DNA from: Vibrio gallaecicus
Lineage (GTDB): Bacteria; Pseudomonadota; Gammaproteobacteria; Enterobacterales; Vibrionaceae
Direction of reading: 5' to 3'
DNA: 64,000 nt
Assembly: GCF_024347495.1 (NCBI RefSeq)
Contig: NZ_AP025491.1
Coordinates: 310,001-374,000, forward strand
Of the stretch, positions 1 to 7,642 are shown piece after piece. The notes below the pieces were generated by a model, which was not told the origin of the DNA, made no database searches, and worked only from the letters and a program-made list of their open reading frames with translations. The stretch's first letter is position 1. Every line of letters starts with the position of its first letter. Made by a program: the position numbers and the translations under genes.

Positions 1-812
1 TTTTCTCGCTCTGGAATTACATTCATACTCTTCCTGCTAGGGCTAGCTGGGATGAAAGTAATATAAATACTCTATTGTTTATATAAAGCTCATTGATATT
101 AATGATTTGTGTCACGCTTTATAAGGTGAGGAGGTCCTATTGTGCGTTTTTTCTTATTGGTGATGACTCGCATGGCTTTGGTTTAGAGAGTAAGTACAAG
201 ATATTGCTCGACCAAAGGGGGAAGGTTAAGGACTATAGAGTGTGATGAAAATCTAATATCAGTAGAGAGTATCTTACCTTTATTTTTACTGATTACATCT
301 AGGGTTACATTGCCCACAAAGGTGTACCTTTGGAACACTACCAACTTGTTGGCTCAAAGTGTTCATTTACTCTTCATTTTGCTAATGGGTCATGTTTCCG
401 AATGTGACCGAACTTTACTTACATCATGAGGAGACGAAAATGGAGATTGGGTACGCGAGGGTCTCAAGTGATGAACAAACGACACATTAGCATTGAGCTA
501 AATTGCAGTCGAACAACGATATATTGAGTTATATCTAGTGAAAAGACCGAAGGGGATAAAGTATGAATACCTCAAGTATCAATACTGGACACCAAGCTAA
601 GTGTCTTTTCTATACCTGTACTAATTCAATAGTTGCTAATTTAGGAAAATCATTGATTTAACGCCATCAAGGTTTCGCTGTAGATTTCTATCAGAAGAAT
701 GATTTACCATAGATTGATATTCAACACGTATTACTTAGCTCGTTCAGTTGCTTTGCTAATAAAGCAGGTAGCGTGAGGTTGAAGTGGTTTTTTCTCGAAC
801 TTAAATGGACTT
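1..812. other. Gene-poor left edge
   Basis: No intact gene of convincing quality is visible on either strand. One short open stretch (about 136-243, plus strand) ends in a stop and has no recognisable start. A decayed recombinase start lies at 440-562. The remainder is AT-rich with scattered stops in all frames. The region looks like degraded accessory DNA or a long intergenic zone, and the genes to its left are outside the window. Confidence 0.5.
440..562 (+). pseudogene. Remnant of a serine recombinase (resolvase/invertase) N-terminus
   Basis: A good ribosome site (GAGGAG, around 428-433) precedes an ATG. The first codons read MEIGYARVSSDEQT, which matches the start of resolvase/invertase-family recombinases, including the catalytic serine region (YARVSS). 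Two stops follow at once in that frame. In another frame the reading TLALS, stop, IAVEQ continues the family pattern, so a frameshift plus stop has destroyed the gene. No catalytic core follows. The retained ribosome site suggests fairly recent decay. Family identity rests on the short N-terminal motif only. Confidence 0.55.
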
Positions 813-1883
813 TTGATGCTCGCCATTCCCTTACCATTTGTCGCTGCGTTGCTGTTATTCATGACTGGCGTACTACTTAGATATCGTTACCCACAAAACA
901 GTCAAAAGCCATTTTGGTTTATCACTCTATGTGCGTTAATGATCACTGTGGTGGGGCTACGATGGACGGTAGATATTGCGTTGTTTCGTTTCCTACAGCC
1001 AATTCTCGGTGCGAGTGTACCAGTGGCGGCTTGGCTCTGCTTTGCGGGGGCTCATCGAAGTAAACCCAACACACGTGTGCATTGGTTAGGACCCGTTATT
1101 GTTCTGGTTAGCTCATTTTTGTACCCACATTTCTGGGTTGGGACCGTTGATGTATTGCTGATCTCGCTATACCTAGGTTATGGCAGCTTGCTGTTGAAGT
1201 CGTCGTTCAATATGCCGGAACAAGTAAGGCTAACCGATGTATCGAAAGTCTTGATTGCGGAGCGGGTTGCAGGAGGGCTTCTGCTATTTTCCGCTTTGGT
1301 CGATGGTGTACTCTCTTACGATATCTTGTTGTTGGGTGCACAACACACTAACTTAATCCTATCGATTGGGTATCTGGTTCTTATTCCCGCGGTTGTGTCC
1401 GCCGTGATTGTTGTCAGTCTGAGTACGCCTTCTTCGATAGAACACAACCAAGCGCACGTTCAACTTCACATGTCACACGGGTCTTCACAAGAAGCTGATA
1501 AGTCGTCACCTGCGCTGGTGAGTAGCTTGGATGAAGATGAAGAAACAGCGAATATCGTTGCCAAGCTCGATGCATTAATGAGGGAACACCAAGTATTCAA
1601 GGATCCTGACTTGTCACTCAATAGGCTAGCGCGAAAGTTAGGCATTCCTGCCCGAAAAATATCATCTGCGGTTAACCAAACTCATAATGAGAACATTTCG
1701 AAGGTGATCAACACCTATCGAATTGAGCATGCTAAGGCACTACTGAAGCAAAGTGATGAAGCGATAACTGAGATCTTCCTAAGTTCAGGCTTTCAGAGCA
1801 AGTCTAATTTCAATAGGGAGTTTTCAAGGATCACTGGGCAAACTCCGAGTGAGTTTCGAAGTTCACCGCAAGTGTCAGATTGA
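813..1883 (+). CDS. Membrane-anchored AraC-family transcriptional regulator
   Basis: 356 residues. The first 205 or so residues are hydrophobic with about seven predicted membrane spans. A charged linker (residues 210-245) follows, and a C-terminal AraC/XylS DNA-binding domain (about 250-350) with two helix-turn-helix units ends in the family pattern around FNREFSRITGQTPSEFR. This architecture is typical of membrane-bound AraC regulators that sense an envelope or extracellular signal; the signal here is unknown. The start is TTG at 813 or ATG at 816, both without a strong ribosome site. It converges on the hydrolase gene downstream and has no obvious operon partner. The AraC call is firm; targets cannot be told. 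Confidence 0.85.
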   Translation: MMLAIPLPFVAALLLFMTGVLLRYRYPQNSQKPFWFITLCALMITVVGLRWTVDIALFRFLQPILGASVPVAAWLCFAGAHRSKPNTRVHWLGPVIVLVSSFLYPHFWVGTVDVLLISLYLGYGSLLLKSSFNMPEQVRLTDVSKVLIAERVAGGLLLFSALVDGVLSYDILLLGAQHTNLILSIGYLVLIPAVVSAVIVVSLSTPSSIEHNQAHVQLHMSHGSSQEADKSSPALVSSLDEDEETANIVAKLDALMREHQVFKDPDLSLNRLARKLGIPARKISSAVNQTHNENISKVINTYRIEHAKALLKQSDEAITEIFLSSGFQSKSNFNREFSRITGQTPSEFRSSPQVSD

Positions 1884-1901
1884 GTTGGCTTGTTGTTCTG
1901 T

Positions 1902-2918
1902 TTATTGATTCAGAAAACCAACAATGTCATTTAACATCAATTGATGTAGCTCACTGCGTGAAGCGCCTAAGCCGTCTTTACAAATAATCCCATCGCCCGG
2001 CACTTCTTCTTCAAGCATAGCAACTGCTTCCGCTTTACAGCGTTGAATAAAGCTAAAATGGGTCGCGTTTTCGTAGACTTTGTATTGTCTCGAGTTAAGA
2101 GGCATGTGCTCGGCAATGTAGCCAGACTCTAATGTCTGAGGGAGATCTCCAATATCGATCCCAGCAGCCAGTATTAAGGTTGGCACATTGATGTCTTCTA
2201 AGCTATTGACTGAAAAACTCCGAGCAAGGCCCAAATCAAGGCTAACCACACGGTGAATTCGTGGATCTGAAAGGTCTATATTGCTTGGTTCTTTAGCTTG
2301 GACTTTGGATAACCCTAACTCTTTAGACAGCCCACAAGTTCTCGGATTCTTATATTTATTACATTCCGATCCAAATGTTGCTCTATCCATTTTCGCTCCA
2401 CCCAATAGCATCACTGTCCAACCACCCAACGAATGCCCGATTGCTGCAACATCGTCAACGTTAGCAGACTGTTTCCAGGGGGCTTTGGATAATAAGTAAT
2501 CTAGAATGCGTGACATATCTCGTGGTCTTTCCCACCATTTCGCTGCCAGCTTGGGGGAATGGTTGAAAGAGGTGGTTCCTGGGTGGTCAACGGCCGCTAC
2601 GATGTAGCCATGACCAGCAAGTTCGGTCGCCAACCAGTTTTGGTTTCGCCAATTTCCTCGGTAGCCGTGTGATAGCAGTACTATTGGAAAAGTACCAGAT
2701 TGAATTCGTGCATCTTTGATGACTTGCGTACCTATGAAAGCAGGGTTATCGCCAATCAAGATTGTGTCTGATGCATCTTGTGTGGGATACCAAATGGCGG
2801 TGTCTAACGGTCGTTCAGGGACGTCTGTTAAGACGATTTGAGTGAATCCGACACCGGAAGCGATGGCTGAATTGCAAAGGAAAAGGAAGGGTACGAACAG
2901 TAAATGTGTCCATTTCAT
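1902..2918 (-). CDS. Exported alpha/beta hydrolase (dienelactone hydrolase / PAF-acetylhydrolase-like)
   Basis: 338 residues with a clear N-terminal signal peptide (residues 1-20), so probably periplasmic or secreted. The nucleophile elbow GHSLGG lies at 161-166 (Ser163), and an oxyanion-hole region LLSHGYRGN lies at 81-89. A catalytic His is likely in the C-terminal part near NATHFSF. Cysteines near 185 and 195 could form a disulfide. The family includes esterases and lipases of broad specificity; the substrate cannot be named. Monocistronic, convergent with the upstream AraC gene. Confidence 0.8.
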   Translation of the reverse strand: MKWTHLLFVPFLFLCNSAIASGVGFTQIVLTDVPERPLDTAIWYPTQDASDTILIGDNPAFIGTQVIKDARIQSGTFPIVLLSHGYRGNWRNQNWLATELAGHGYIVAAVDHPGTTSFNHSPKLAAKWWERPRDMSRILDYLLSKAPWKQSANVDDVAAIGHSLGGWTVMLLGGAKMDRATFGSECNKYKNPRTCGLSKELGLSKVQAKEPSNIDLSDPRIHRVVSLDLGLARSFSVNSLEDINVPTLILAAGIDIGDLPQTLESGYIAEHMPLNSRQYKVYENATHFSFIQRCKAEAVAMLEEEVPGDGIICKDGLGASRSELHQLMLNDIVGFLNQ

Positions 2919-3327
2919 GGGAGTTGCTCCAATTGAGGTAATTGGAACTAATATGGGCTAGACCTAGGTATAACGAGACCTCAAACACGATCGAGGACGC
3001 CCTCAATCATGTTTAAGTACCGAATTTAGCGAATTGGTTATGGTTATCTACCTTTAGACCGCTTTTTTACCATTCTCTTTCATGAGTAAAATAGACAATG
3101 ACTATCGAGGAGTTTTAAAAACTGGCGATCGAAGAGAGTGTGCGTATTAGATGAGGCTATTAGTTGAATAGATGCCACAAAGGCTACTAATGTTAGCACG
3201 GTGCAGTTGGAATCATTCTTGTGTAAGCTTTAGCAAGCATAATTCATGTTCCAATAGCTAATATCGGTCCAATAACTAATGCCGGTCAAGCTCATAAAAA
3301 CGTTATAAGTTTCCAAAGGAATACAGT
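2919..3327. other. Intergenic region between divergent hydrolase and acetyltransferase genes
   Basis: 409 bp of AT-rich sequence with no supported gene. It must hold the promoters of both flanking genes. The only structure I see is an 18-bp tandem direct repeat at 3250-3285, close to the acetyltransferase start. Confidence 0.5.
3250..3285. repeat. Tandem direct repeat, 2 x 18 bp
   Basis: TCCAATAGCTAATATCGG is followed immediately by TCCAATAACTAATGCCGG, with 3 mismatches. It sits 42 bp upstream of the acetyltransferase start, so it could be a pair of regulator binding sites or a simple duplication. Confidence 0.6.
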
Positions 3328-3960
3328 TTGAATAATTATTTTGAGAGCCCTTTTGTAGGTAAATCTCTGAAAGAACAAGTCACGAATCCAAATATTATCG
3401 TGGGTGAGCACAGTTACTATTCTGGCTATTATCATAATCATAGTTTTGATGATTGTGCGCGTTATTTACTCGCGGATAGGACTGATATTGATAAGCTGAT
3501 TATTGGGCGTTATTGCTCGATAGGTTCTGGCGCGGTGTTTATGATGGCTGGTAATCAAGGGCACCAAAACACTTGGGTAAGTACGTTTCCATTTTTCTAT
3601 CAGGATAATGAGAATTTTGCGGATGCAAAAGATGGCTTTGTGCGTTCGGGTGATACAGTGATTGGTAATGATGTGTGGATTGGCACGGAAGCTATGATCA
3701 TGAGTGGTGTATCTATCGGAGACGGCGCAATTATCGCAAGCCGTGCTGTCGTAACTAAAGATGTTGCTCCGTATTCAATTGTGGGCTCGAACCCAGCGAA
3801 ACATATTCGTTATAGATTCTCTGAAGGCGAGGTAGCCCAATTATTAGAGATGAAATGGTGGGAGTGGAGTGATGAGCAAGTAAAGGGAGCCATGGGCTTA
3901 ATGTGTTCATCAAATATCGATGGTCTATATGATTATTGGAAAACGTTAATTCGTACGTAA
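3328..3960 (+). CDS. CatB-type (xenobiotic) chloramphenicol acetyltransferase homolog
   Basis: 210 residues, the usual length of the left-handed beta-helix xenobiotic acetyltransferases (CatB/Vat). The N-terminus with NYFESPF, hexapeptide repeats (around [14 protein letters not shown] and [14 protein letters not shown]), and His79 in the position of the catalytic His of the family all fit. It would transfer acetyl from acetyl-CoA to a hydroxyl of chloramphenicol or a related substrate in the cytoplasm. The start is TTG with an AAGGA ribosome site 7-8 bases upstream. Chromosomal CatB homologs are common in Vibrio, so resistance is not implied without a test. No mobile-element context is seen next to it. 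Confidence 0.85.
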   Translation: MNNYFESPFVGKSLKEQVTNPNIIVGEHSYYSGYYHNHSFDDCARYLLADRTDIDKLIIGRYCSIGSGAVFMMAGNQGHQNTWVSTFPFFYQDNENFADAKDGFVRSGDTVIGNDVWIGTEAMIMSGVSIGDGAIIASRAVVTKDVAPYSIVGSNPAKHIRYRFSEGEVAQLLEMKWWEWSDEQVKGAMGLMCSSNIDGLYDYWKTLIRT

Positions 3961-4115
3961 TATCCATTTTATCTGATGATTTACACATGGCACTTTAGAG
4001 CATTTTTTTTGGTGTAGAGCAGGTTTTGGAATTAAATAGCCAGTGCGTTAGGCTTGTAACCGACCTGTCACTTAACAGATATCATACTTCTGGTTTGCTC
4101 GTAGTAGGTAGGAAT

Positions 4116-4706
4116 ATGGAAAAGACCAATCAACAATTGCTGCAAAACACATTCTCGGCTTTCATTTCTTTAAACCAAGCCGATATGGATATAGCAATTC
4201 CTTATTTTACATTTCGCTATTGCCACCCTAAAGAGTACCTCTTTTTAAGCGGTGAGCTTCCACTCGATGTCCATTTTGTTCTGAATGGTGTTGGTCGATA
4301 TTTTTATATTGATCAAAATGGCATCGAGCGTAATAAATCGTTGGTTAGAAAAGGCGGAGCTTTTGCAAGCATCAGTTCGATTGTTGAAGGGAGCCCTAGT
4401 CCATTCTTTGCTCAGGCTCTCACAGAATGTGTTATCGCTTCGGTAAGCTATTCAAATTTGGTGAAGCTTTCTAAATCCAACAATAATTGGGGAGACTTTG
4501 TTCGTAAGATGTTCGAGCGTTTAGTGCTAAAGAAAGAAAAAAGAGAGGCTGGGTTTCTTATGCTGTCGGCAAAGGAACGCTACTTACAATTTTTAAAAGA
4601 ATTTGGTGCAGACAGCCAAGAAATTCCACTTCGTCATGTCGCCATGTACTTAGGTATCACCGATGTTACTTTGTCGCGTATCCGCCGCGAGATGGGCTTA
4701 ACCTAG
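4116..4706 (+). CDS. Crp/Fnr-family transcriptional regulator
   Basis: About 196 residues from the ATG at 4116, chosen because GGTAGGA stands just upstream; an in-frame TTG at 4026 would add 30 residues of poor quality. A cyclic-nucleotide-binding-like beta roll (residues about 15-120) is followed by a helical region and a C-terminal helix-turn-helix (RHVAMYLGITDVTLSRIRRE). There is no Fnr-type cysteine cluster. The family controls single targets in response to small ligands or stress. It may act on the methyltransferase gene downstream, whose upstream region has four 20-bp-spaced repeats, but this is inference. Confidence 0.8.
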   Translation: MEKTNQQLLQNTFSAFISLNQADMDIAIPYFTFRYCHPKEYLFLSGELPLDVHFVLNGVGRYFYIDQNGIERNKSLVRKGGAFASISSIVEGSPSPFFAQALTECVIASVSYSNLVKLSKSNNNWGDFVRKMFERLVLKKEKREAGFLMLSAKERYLQFLKEFGADSQEIPLRHVAMYLGITDVTLSRIRREMGLT

Positions 4707-4775
4707 GTTCGGTAGGCTTTACACAGGTTAGGTGGAATTTATATAGGTTCGTGGACTTAACATAGGTTAAGGAGT
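4701..4775. repeat. Degenerate tandem repeat of about 20 bp, four units
   Basis: AGGTT occurs at 4705, 4725, 4745 and 4764, each within a similar unit (pattern ATAGGTTnGGTGG...TTAAC). The period of 20, 20 and 19 bp equals about two helical turns. The array overlaps the stop codon of the Crp-like gene and lies just upstream of the methyltransferase gene, so stacked regulator sites are possible. Confidence 0.55.
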
Positions 4776-4824
4776 CGTTAACTTATTTTTTATATGCTCT
4801 CGTTTTCGACAACGGAGTATCGAC

Positions 4825-5271
4825 ATGAAAAAACTACTACCACCAGTTCTCTTCTTAATTTTTATCATTGCAATGGGCTTAATGTGCTGGAGTATTGGTG
4901 CCACCCACTTACTTGTTTTTCCTTTTAATCTTATTGGCTTACCTATTATTGGTTTGGGTTTGATGCTCGCAATGACAGGTAAACAGTTATTTAAGAAGCT
5001 AGAAACAAATATCATGACATTTGATGAGCCAACCATGTTAGTCACAGAAGGTATTTACCAATACACAAGAAACCCTATGTACTTGGGCTTTACTACCGCA
5101 ATGCTCGGTTTTTCAATGCTCATGGGGGCTTCTGTTGTGTCCTTATTAATGGCGGTCATATTCCTATTTATAACGGACAGGTGGTATATCTCATTTGAAG
5201 AACAAATGATGCACACTAAGTTTGGTAAAGATTACGAAGAATACTGTAGAAAAGTGCGTCGGTGGATTTAA
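4825..5271 (+). CDS. Isoprenylcysteine carboxyl methyltransferase (ICMT)/phospholipid methyltransferase-family membrane protein
   Basis: 148 residues with four hydrophobic segments (about 5-25, 30-52, 85-115). The family signature is near the C-terminus: YTRNPMYLGF (residues about 77-86) and EEQMMHTKFGKDYEEYCRKVRRWI at the end, with the conserved Glu/Arg pattern that binds S-adenosylmethionine. Bacterial members are small inner-membrane methyltransferases whose substrates are mostly unknown. The start ATG has CGGAGTAT upstream. A bulged hairpin follows the gene. Confidence 0.8.
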   Translation: MKKLLPPVLFLIFIIAMGLMCWSIGATHLLVFPFNLIGLPIIGLGLMLAMTGKQLFKKLETNIMTFDEPTMLVTEGIYQYTRNPMYLGFTTAMLGFSMLMGASVVSLLMAVIFLFITDRWYISFEEQMMHTKFGKDYEEYCRKVRRWI

Positions 5272-5286
5272 AGCCTAGAAGTTTGC

Positions 5287-5310
5287 AGGCGCTTCTATTT
5301 GAAGGCGCCT
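5287..5310 (+). terminator. Hairpin after the methyltransferase gene
   Basis: AGGCGC-TTC pairs with GAAGGCGCCT across a short loop, with one bulged C. There is no strong T run after it, so termination is only probable. Confidence 0.45.
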
Positions 5311-5435
5311 CTAAATAGTAGGTGCTACACGGTGGCCGTGATTAACTTGTGAGATTTTTATGAGAATTACATGAACGGGTCGTGAGACTTGAGGTTCATC
5401 CTATAAGTGTTCTCAACAAAATGGATGGAATCGAT

Positions 5436-6119
5436 ATGTTAAAACTCTCTCAACTTGGACTTATTATCTCCGCTTCTGCACTGGCTATGAATATCAACGT
5501 TATTCAGGCTGCAGAAATGGAAATTACGGTTACGAATGCAACAAAGGGCATTTATTTTACTCCTCTGATAGTCGCTGCACATAGTGGTGATGTACGTATG
5601 TTCCGGCTCGGTGAAAGCGCTTCTTCAGAACTAGAGGCGATGGCTGAGGGTGGTGATATCTCTGGCTTATCTTCTTTAATTGGCAATGCGGGTGGAGTGG
5701 TAGTAGAAAATCCTGCTTCGGGTATTTTGGAACCAGGTATGGCGACTACATTCAATTTAGACAGTGGAGATATGGGGTACTTGTCATTAAGTGCAATGTT
5801 GTTGCCAACTAATGATGGATTTGTTGGGTTAGACAGTTGGACTATTCCTTCTGAAGCTGGCACATATAAGGCTTCACTCTATGGTTATGATGCGGGCACT
5901 GAGGCGAATGATGAGCTGGCAAGCAGTATGCCTAACCCTCCTTTTATAACTTTTGGGGCTGGTGGTACTGGGGTAGAAACTGCTAATAGCAATAATACGG
6001 TTCATATCCACCCTGGTAATCTTGGGGATAGTGACAATGCTGGTGGAATGAGTGATTTAGATAGCAGCTCACATCGTTGGTTGAACCCTGTTGCAACCAT
6101 CACAATCGTTGTTAAGTAA
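5436..6119 (+). CDS. Exported spondin-domain protein (first of two)
   Basis: About 227 residues from the ATG at 5436. In-frame GTG 5382 and ATG 5421 are upstream, but only the 5436 start puts a clean signal peptide at the N-terminus (cleavage near VIQA/AE). The mature part has the spondin_N pattern: ITVTNATKG, then TPLIVAAHSG, then a Ser/Glu-rich segment with LGESASSELEAMAEGG, a central FVGLDSWTIP stretch and the acidic GYDAGTEANDE. Spondin-like domains in bacteria are secreted beta-sandwich proteins of unknown role. It stands 9 bp before a paralog and upstream of a two-component system, apparently one operon. Confidence 0.8.
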   Translation: MLKLSQLGLIISASALAMNINVIQAAEMEITVTNATKGIYFTPLIVAAHSGDVRMFRLGESASSELEAMAEGGDISGLSSLIGNAGGVVVENPASGILEPGMATTFNLDSGDMGYLSLSAMLLPTNDGFVGLDSWTIPSEAGTYKASLYGYDAGTEANDELASSMPNPPFITFGAGGTGVETANSNNTVHIHPGNLGDSDNAGGMSDLDSSSHRWLNPVATITIVVK

Positions 6120-6128
6120 GGGGGCTGT

Positions 6129-6809
6129 ATGAATAAGCGAATTTTAGTTGCGGCATGTGTCGCTATTACATTAGCGGGTTGTGGTGATGATAACGACACT
6201 ACAAAAGCGCGTTATAGCATTAGCGTCACGAATCTTACCGCTAACCAACCTATGTCCCCCCTTGCAATAATGACTCACACAGAGGAATACAACTTATTTG
6301 AAGTAGGAAGCGCGGCATCGATGGAACTGGAAACTCTTGCTGAAGGAGGAAGCAATGCGGAACTCCTTGCATTGTCAGATTCTGAATCAAGCGTTGGAGC
6401 CTCTGTTTCAGGCAATGGCTTATTGTTACCTGGATCCACCGATAGTGTCGAACTGACGGTGACGTCTTATTATCCCTACTTATCAATTGCCTCGATGCTA
6501 GTCAATACTAATGATGCATTTGTCGGAGAAACCGGTTTAGATGTCTCTGATTTGAAGGTAGGTGGTAGTTACTCGATGAGCATGAGTGTTTGGGACTCAG
6601 GGACGGAAGCTAATGATGAGCTTTCTGAGACGATCCCCGGACCTGCCGGTGGCGGTGAAGGTTTTAATGCCGAGCGAAATGATGATGACCGAGTAACGTT
6701 TCATTCAGGTGTTATTAGCCAAGATGATGGTCTTAGTTCGTCAACGCTTTCTGCTAACCATCGCTTTCTAAATCCTGGAGCTCAGCTTGTGATTACAAGG
6801 ATTGAATAA
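6129..6809 (+). CDS. Spondin-domain lipoprotein (second of two)
   Basis: 226 residues. The N-terminus has a lipoprotein signal with lipobox LAGC (Cys18), so it is probably anchored in the outer membrane and faces the periplasm or the surface. The body is colinear with the preceding protein: SVTNLTANQPMSPLAIMTH, GSAASMELETLAEGG, NTNDAFVGETGLD and WDSGTEANDELSE, so the two arose by duplication. Ligand unknown. A hairpin and a two-component system follow, consistent with a signal-perceiving or signalled envelope module; this is inference. Confidence 0.8.
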   Translation: MNKRILVAACVAITLAGCGDDNDTTKARYSISVTNLTANQPMSPLAIMTHTEEYNLFEVGSAASMELETLAEGGSNAELLALSDSESSVGASVSGNGLLLPGSTDSVELTVTSYYPYLSIASMLVNTNDAFVGETGLDVSDLKVGGSYSMSMSVWDSGTEANDELSETIPGPAGGGEGFNAERNDDDRVTFHSGVISQDDGLSSSTLSANHRFLNPGAQLVITRIE

Positions 6810-6827
6810 TTAATATGAAAGAAAATG

Positions 6828-6875
6828 CTCCCTATCTCGGTCTACATGAAGGTATGACAATACTGGGATAGGGAG
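6828..6875 (+). promoter_or_regulatory. Inverted repeat covering the ribosome site of the response-regulator gene
   Basis: CTCCCTATC (6828-6836) is complementary to GATAGGGAG (6867-6875). The right arm contains the Shine-Dalgarno AGGGAG that serves the ATG at 6881. Pairing would hide the ribosome site, so this could tune translation of the regulator relative to the spondin genes. There is no T run, so it is not a classical terminator. Confidence 0.45.
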
Positions 6876-6880
6876 ATGTC

Positions 6881-7633
6881 ATGGAAAACAACCTCAATGC
6901 TCAAAGTGCCAAGATATTGCTTGTCGAAGATGATAATGATCTTGCTGAACTGATACAAATGCACATCAAATTTCAAGGTCATCAAACCGTTCGAGTAACA
7001 AGTTGTCGGCAAGCTCATATTGCTTATCAAGATGAACCCTTTGACTTACTTGTGCTGGACCGAGGTTTACCCGACGGTGACGGTTTGGATATTTGTCACC
7101 AACTTCGTCAAAATAATGATTGGGTTCCGGTATTGGTATTGACGGCGCGCGGTAGTGAATTAGAAAAAGTAGAAGGGTTGGAGGCTGGTGTTGACGACTA
7201 TATTGCTAAGCCGTTCAGTGTGCTTGAATTCCAGGCTCGAGTTCGCAATATTCTGCGTAGAAATCAATCTAATTCAACGGATATTCCAGAATTAATTGAA
7301 CCGGGAAGCACCATGGATTTTGGTTGCCTGACGATAACGCCAGAGCTCCATCAAGTGTCTCTTAATCACGAAGATGTGCCATTGACCGCTACAGAATTTA
7401 CTTTGCTCCAGTTTCTCGCTAATCGCCCTGGCAGGGTATTCAGCAAAGATGAGCTTTTAGAGCATGTCTGGAATACAAACCACACGGGATATTACCATAC
7501 GGTTTGCAGTACTATTAATCGTTTGAGAACTAAACTTTCTGAGTCAGAAAAAGAGTTGTCTGAGTCAGAAAAAGATACGCAATTTATTCAGACGGTATGG
7601 GGCGTTGGATACAAGTTTCAGCCAAGAGTATAG
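6881..7633 (+). CDS. OmpR/PhoB-family response regulator
   Basis: 250 residues. The receiver domain (about 10-123) has the acidic pocket EDD at 16-18, phospho-acceptor Asp60 in LLVLDRGLP, and the conserved Lys in YIAKPFS. A C-terminal winged-helix DNA-binding domain (about 145-248) ends in the usual VWGVGYKF. A 7-residue tandem duplication (LSESEKE, LSESEKD) is inserted between recognition helix and wing. The histidine kinase gene follows after 9 bp. It is cotranscribed with the spondin genes and probably regulates them, which is inference. Its start has AGGGAG, part of a hairpin. Confidence 0.92.
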   Translation: MENNLNAQSAKILLVEDDNDLAELIQMHIKFQGHQTVRVTSCRQAHIAYQDEPFDLLVLDRGLPDGDGLDICHQLRQNNDWVPVLVLTARGSELEKVEGLEAGVDDYIAKPFSVLEFQARVRNILRRNQSNSTDIPELIEPGSTMDFGCLTITPELHQVSLNHEDVPLTATEFTLLQFLANRPGRVFSKDELLEHVWNTNHTGYYHTVCSTINRLRTKLSESEKELSESEKDTQFIQTVWGVGYKFQPRV

Positions 7634-7642
7634 GGTGTCGAG

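Noticed and set aside
2815..3006. Minus-strand frame overlapping the hydrolase start
   Set aside because: It overlaps the signal peptide of the hydrolase in another frame and has no motif.
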